In this document: piece after piece, positions 59,451 through 64,000 of the stretch | How positions within the stretch are numbered: position 1 is the stretch's first letter | Layout: every line of letters starts with the position of its first letter | Assembly: GCA_033977485.1 (NCBI GenBank) | Contig: CM066988.1 | Span: 32,980,001 to 33,044,000, forward strand | Reading direction: 5' to 3' | Length of the DNA stretch: 64,000 bases | From: Hydrangea macrophylla | Taxonomy: Eukaryota > Streptophyta > Magnoliopsida > Cornales > Hydrangeaceae | Translations under genes and position numbers: made by a program | Notes under the pieces: model-generated | Databases searched by the model: none | The model's input: the letters and a program-made list of their open reading frames with translations, nothing else | What the model was told of the DNA's origin: nothing

Positions 59451-62400
59451 TGTGGACACGCGGAATCGGACCACTTCTCTCTTGTTCGAGATTGTTTTGA
59501 AATTGATTTGAATCAAAGAAAAGGAAAGGTCTGTTGAAAACAGATACAGAGTCGCCACTTGGTCTTTAAGGAACCAAGAAACCTAATTTGACTCACCCAA
59601 GCGGATAAGGGCACCGGCCCTTCATAACCAAAGAACTTGGTTCGGGGTTTTGGTACGAGAGAGGAAGGAGCCTTTGTCACGACTAAAACACCCTCAACTC
59701 GCCCCGTCTTTCGACGGGCCTCAATTAGCATCCAAATAATCATCTTATACTATGTTTGGTTCGACAAATAATACTATGATAGTATATTACATCACATAAG
59801 AAACTTGAAAATGGAAGATCAAAAGACAAAATATCACTCATAAGATCTAAATCAAATATCATGCAATGTGAGGTGAAAGATCACACAAATAAACCTAGGA
59901 AAAAATCGTCTAATCATGTATCAAATATTCAAGACTTCCTAATCTAAAGGGAACATGGATTTGTTCTTGAAACAAGTAAAAAGAAACGAAAATATGCTTA
60001 GCAAGCTAGTATGATGCATGTTATTCTTTGAGAAAAGAAGATCTCTCAATCCCCGGGACGGATGAGAAAGGATGATTAGATCGAGGGGAAGCATGAACGT
60101 GTGATCAGGTTCATTCCTTATAATCTTCTTAGATTAAGAGTTACAAAAACCCCAAATCTTGCATGAATGTATTGTATGAACCTAAAAATGTGCAAAGGTT
60201 GTAGTGTGTTTTGTGTTCATGGGTTTCTAAAATGACTTAGTAGTCTAAAGTGTGCATGAATGAATGGATTAAATCAACATAGGATATATACAAATGTAGT
60301 ATGAACTACTTCCTAAGATGTGAGCTAATTTGGAATGCATATGAGCATCAAATCAAAGAATAAAAGTTGAAATGTGCTTGCTGTGAATAGTGGACAGACT
60401 GCATATGGCACTTTGCAACATTATAATGGGAGGTCAAACGTGCCTAGAAAAATGTGAGAAAAATCTGAGATCATTCTTATTGTGTCTAGAAAATAACCCA
60501 AAAAGCCAAACATCAATAGCTGTCACAGATTAAAAGAAAGAAATCAGAATGTACACATGACTCAGAAACAAAAACTGCACTGTTGACTGATTTTGTATGA
60601 TTTTTCATAAATCAAAGAAAAGGTTTATGATGACCCATTATATACCAAAAGTTTCCTAAGACACCCAAGTTTTATAAAAAAAATAGAAAAGATATATGTA
60701 CAGTGATGAAAATGTCCAGAATAAGTGCAAGAAGTTAGATAAACATTCTGTGAGAACAGAGGCAGATTATGAATATGAACTTCTCACATCCAAAACAAAT
60801 ACTTTTACATTTCAATAATTGATGAGAGAAATTAGGGACAAACTATGATGTATTAGGAAGGTTTTCCAAGTGGTCTCATCATAATAACTTGAGTATTTAA
60901 TTCAAAACAAATCTTTGAATCTGAACAGCTCACTGTTTTGGGTCATTGTTTTGGAGATATTGAGGAAAACAAAGTTTTATTTCTTGAAATTAAATGAGAG
61001 GGATTGAGAGGGGTTTTGAAATAGATGTTTTGAAAACATGTTTTCAACACTCAATAAGGATTATGACCACTTAGAATACTAACACCAAACTCATCATAAG
61101 AATCTCCAAGATTGTTGGAGGGATTTATTCTATCTTTTAAACATAACTTCAATACATTCCAAGAATACCTTGGAAGTATTGAGGTTATGATCATCATCTA
61201 TCAAACATGTTTTTGAGGTCAAGAGCTACTATCCATAAGGATTCACTCACCCCAAACTTCATGTCATCACTTAGATGATGATGAACTAGTAAGTAAATAA
61301 AAAGAAAACAAAAAGAAATGGGATAAGAAGAGATGAACAATAAATAAACAAGCAAATAGATGATGATCAATATATGATATTCATGAAGCATGAACTTGTA
61401 GGTTGGTGTTTCACTCATATGTGATGACACTTAGACATGGAAGAAGCTTCCACTCTCTTGAATGCTCACTAAAATGGTGGTTGGGAGTATTGAATGTTGA
61501 AATAAATGGAAGTAATGAAGTAAAAAACAAAGTTAGAACTCACTTTTGTTTTGAAAATCAAAGAGGAATGCTTCTTTTTCTCTCTACTCTAACCTTATCT
61601 CTACAACTTTCTCTCCCAAACTTTTCAAAACTCACATTTGACTCCCCTAAAATGAGGAGTAATGGGGTGTTTATATAGGCCAACTTGGGGTGGTTTTGGG
61701 GTTTTAAAAGTGTTCCCATTGGCTCCAAACATCTGAAATCATGAAACCACGTCGTTTTGGATTTTAATTAATCAAAATGGGACCACAAGAATATTTACAA
61801 AAACTTACTGTTCTGGAGGGGAGTGCCGCGGCGGCACTGGGCCACTGCCGCGGCGGCAGTGGGCCAGTGCCGCGGCGGCACTGCTCCTCCCTTCGTCTGG
61901 ATAATGCTGTTTAGGCCCCCCGAAGTTCCGGTATTCGCGAAAAGGCCCTATTTCGTCCGAAATTCACAGAAAATGCATACGAACTCCAAATTGAGGTTGT
62001 GATATACCGTTGGAAAGGTAATGGAGTCTACTTTACATAAAAAATAGTTCGGGGATAGGTCACTTCGAAAAGTTTTGCGGTATTCGCGATAAAAGCCGAT
62101 TTGATCGCCTTTTTCGCCTTTGGAAATTCATAATAAACTCGTTTTAAATCCAGAAATTATGTGCGATATACCGTTGGAAAGCTATTGACCTCTAGTATCC
62201 ATGAAAAATATTTGAAAATTGTTTCGGTGCCCCGATTCCAAAGTCAAATCTTGGTCAAACCTGGGATTCCCGGGAAGTTCTGGGAACCTCTGGGAGCTCC
62301 CAGGAGCTGATGTTTTCGCTCGATTTTCTTTTGGAACTTGTTTTAATACTTTTCTCATGATTTAGAATGGTTCTGGTGAATTCAGATAATTTTGGTCAAA

Positions 62401-62739
62401 CTTGGTCAAACTTGGTCAAACTCTGGTCAAACCTGGTCAAACCGGTCAACGGGGACTTTCGGGGAACTTCCGGAACTTCCGGGGGTCTCTGGGAGCTGAC
62501 GATTTCTCCCGGTTTTATTCAAAAACTCATTTTATCACTTTTCTTACGACGTAGTATGTTTTCAGAACTTTGGGACCAAATCTGGGATTTTTTGGATTTT
62601 CAAGGGCATTTTGGTCATTCTGAGCATTCTGAGAGATAGAGCTGACTTCCGAGAGTCCTTTCGAGTCTTTTACGATCATTGTGAAACACCAAGCTATGGG
62701 TCTCCTAAATCTGATAGCCGACAAAATGGGGTGTCTACA
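59451..62739 (-). repeat. 5' LTR of the Ogre/Tat element
   Basis: 3289 bp, nearly identical to the 3' LTR. Differences noticed: a T for G near 60602, a G for A near 62098, an A for C near 62686, and one missing 9-bp GGTCAA unit near 62252. The palindrome cluster lies at 61822-61882. Confidence 0.95.
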
Positions 62740-64000
62740 CTATCTTTGAGAATCCCTCAACGAATCTCCTGTAATAGCCTGCGAGTCCAAGAAAACTCCG
62801 AACTTCTGTAGGGTTGCTTGGCCTAACCCAGTTTGATACAGCATCGGTCTTGGACGAATCCACTGAAATCCCTTGAGATGACACCTTGTGTCCCAGAAAT
62901 TTCACTTCTTGCAACCAGAACTCACACTTACTGAACTTGGCATACAACTGATGGTCTTTGAGCGTCTGCATCGCAATCCGTAGATGTTGCTCGTGTTCTT
63001 CTCTAGACTTAGAATAGATCAAAATATCATCAATAAAGACGATGACAAACTGATCTAAATAAGGCTTGAACACTCTGTTCATCAAATCCATAAACACTGC
63101 CGGGGCGTTCGTCATTCCAAACGGCATTACCAGAAATTCGTAATGACCATATCGGGTTCTGAAAGCAGTCTTAGGTATGTCTTCTTTTCGTACCCTCAAC
63201 TGATGATATCCCGACCTAAGGTCTATCTTGGAAAACGTTGTAGCTCCTTGTAGTTGATCAAACAAATCGTCAATCCGAGGCAAGGGATACTTGTTCTTGA
63301 TGGTTACTCGGTTCAATTCTCTGTAGTCGATACACAGTCTAAGTGTCCCGTCCTTCTTCTTCACGAATAACACTGGTGCTCCCCAAGGCGATGTACTTGG
63401 ACGTACAAAACCTAGGTTCTCGAGCTCTTGAACTTGTTCCTTCAATTCCAACAGTTCTGTGGGGGCCATTCTGTAGGGAACCTTGGTGATCGGCACGGTA
63501 CCCGGTATAAGCTCAATACAGAACTCTATACTTCTCTCGGGCGGCAAACCAGAAATGTCTTGAAATACTCCTTCGAAGTCCTTGACTACAGGTATAGATG
63601 ACGCTGTCACCTCTGTACTGACGACTTCGATGTTGGCTAAACATCTCGTGAGGAACATATCTCCCGTAGGGTTACATTGAAAATCAAAGGGTTGATTCTC
63701 ATTGTCGGGGAATGTAATTCTCTTCCTCGCACAATCCAACTTTGCTTGATTCTGAGAGAGCCAATCCATTCCTAGGATTATGTCGAACTCCTTCATTGAT
63801 AGGACAATCAATCTAGCAGGGATTTCACGGTCTCCTAGCCGTAAAGGACAATCCTTGCACACGTGTCCTAATCTGACTGCAGCTCCTAATGGCGAAGTAG
63901 CTTTCAAAGCTTTTTCTAAGCGATGAGGTAAAATACCCAATCTCCGAATTGTATTAACAGATATGAACGAAAGAGCAGCACCCGTATCAAATAACACTTT
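62740..64000 (-). CDS. pol: Chromovirus pol, N-terminal half (protease and RT), open at window edge
   Basis: The frame runs from beyond 64000 to the insertion point. A D-T-G-A-A protease site lies near 63985. Reverse transcriptase spans about 62850-63450, with [22 protein letters not shown] and the F-I-D-D catalytic box near 63033. The final codons read into the inserted LTR. The matching downstream half is at 39807-41851. No stop was seen in the visible part. Confidence 0.92.

Larger units (their letters stand above)
41852..62744 (-). mobile_element. Young, complete Ogre/Tat-type LTR retrotransposon
   Basis: The element spans 41857-62739 (20,883 bp) with CTATC target duplications at 41852-41856 and 62740-62744. 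On the minus strand the order is: 5' LTR, PBS, leader with a hairpin-repeat array, gag-pol, and a spacer with two genes on the opposite strand plus tandem repeats, then PPT and 3' LTR. The LTRs are nearly identical and the 2190-codon frame is open, so I infer a recent and possibly still mobile copy. The G-patch and dual RNase H place it in the Tat/Ogre lineage. The extra ORF1 upstream of gag known in Ogre is absent. Confidence 0.95.
36768..64000 (-). mobile_element. Tekay-type chromovirus (gypsy), split by a nested element
   Basis: The 3' LTR is 36768-39761, followed by a PPT, then RNase H-integrase-chromodomain (39807-41851) and protease-RT (62740 to the window end). Between them lies the Ogre/Tat element. 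If that insertion and one CTATC copy are ignored, the pol frame is continuous with no stop at the junction, so this copy was probably coding-competent when it was hit. Gag and the 5' LTR lie outside the window. Confidence 0.9.

Overview
This window looks like a repeat-dense, AT-rich intergenic region of an angiosperm nuclear genome, probably a eudicot. The evidence is wall-to-wall plant LTR retrotransposons: Ty3/gypsy Tat/Ogre, Athila and Tekay-type chromovirus lineages, plus Ty1/copia. I see no ordinary host gene, tRNA, rRNA or CRISPR array. The species cannot be named from the sequence. All comparisons were made by eye, without alignment software.

Layout. 1-6539: worn LTR fragments of Tat-like and chromovirus-like elements with GA and GT microsatellites. 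6540-~20940: an old LTR-like host sequence. It is interrupted by a 2.8-kb solo LTR (8088-10909, target duplication CGGAC) and by an 8.3-kb Athila-type element (11461-19747, target duplication TTTAA). The Athila-type copy keeps broken gag and protease but no reverse transcriptase or integrase. ~21080-27443: a decayed Ty1/copia element on the minus strand. 27444-36767: a decayed Tat-type gypsy element on the plus strand, rich in C-to-T type nonsense mutations. 36768 to beyond 64000: a chromodomain-type gypsy element on the minus strand. Its pol is split by a 20,883-bp Ogre/Tat element (41857-62739, minus strand, target duplication CTATC). From the copia element inwards this is a four-deep nest.

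The young Ogre/Tat element is the centrepiece. It has 3.3-kb LTRs that differ by about three substitutions and one 9-bp repeat unit. It has a clean PBS, a clean PPT and one open 2190-codon gag-protease-G-patch-RT-RNaseH-archaeal-type RNaseH-integrase frame. Between pol and the 3' LTR it carries two genes on the opposite strand. The first (47103-49281) reads as a six-exon gene with five GT-AG introns, all in phase 0, encoding a plant-mobile-domain-like protein of 562 residues. The second (49613-50611) is a 332-codon frame that resembles another plant family of unknown function. The same element carries a 51-bp tandem array of mini-hairpins in its leader, a 154-bp tandem repeat, a helically phased W-box array in U3, and clusters of CpG-rich palindromes.

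A second theme is that LTRs from three lineages (Athila, Ogre/Tat, copia) each contain a short cluster of alternating palindromic words just upstream of a TATA box. One CpG-rich word is shared between the Athila-type element and the unrelated chromovirus. These clusters and the antisense intron-bearing gene are the best candidates for something under-described.
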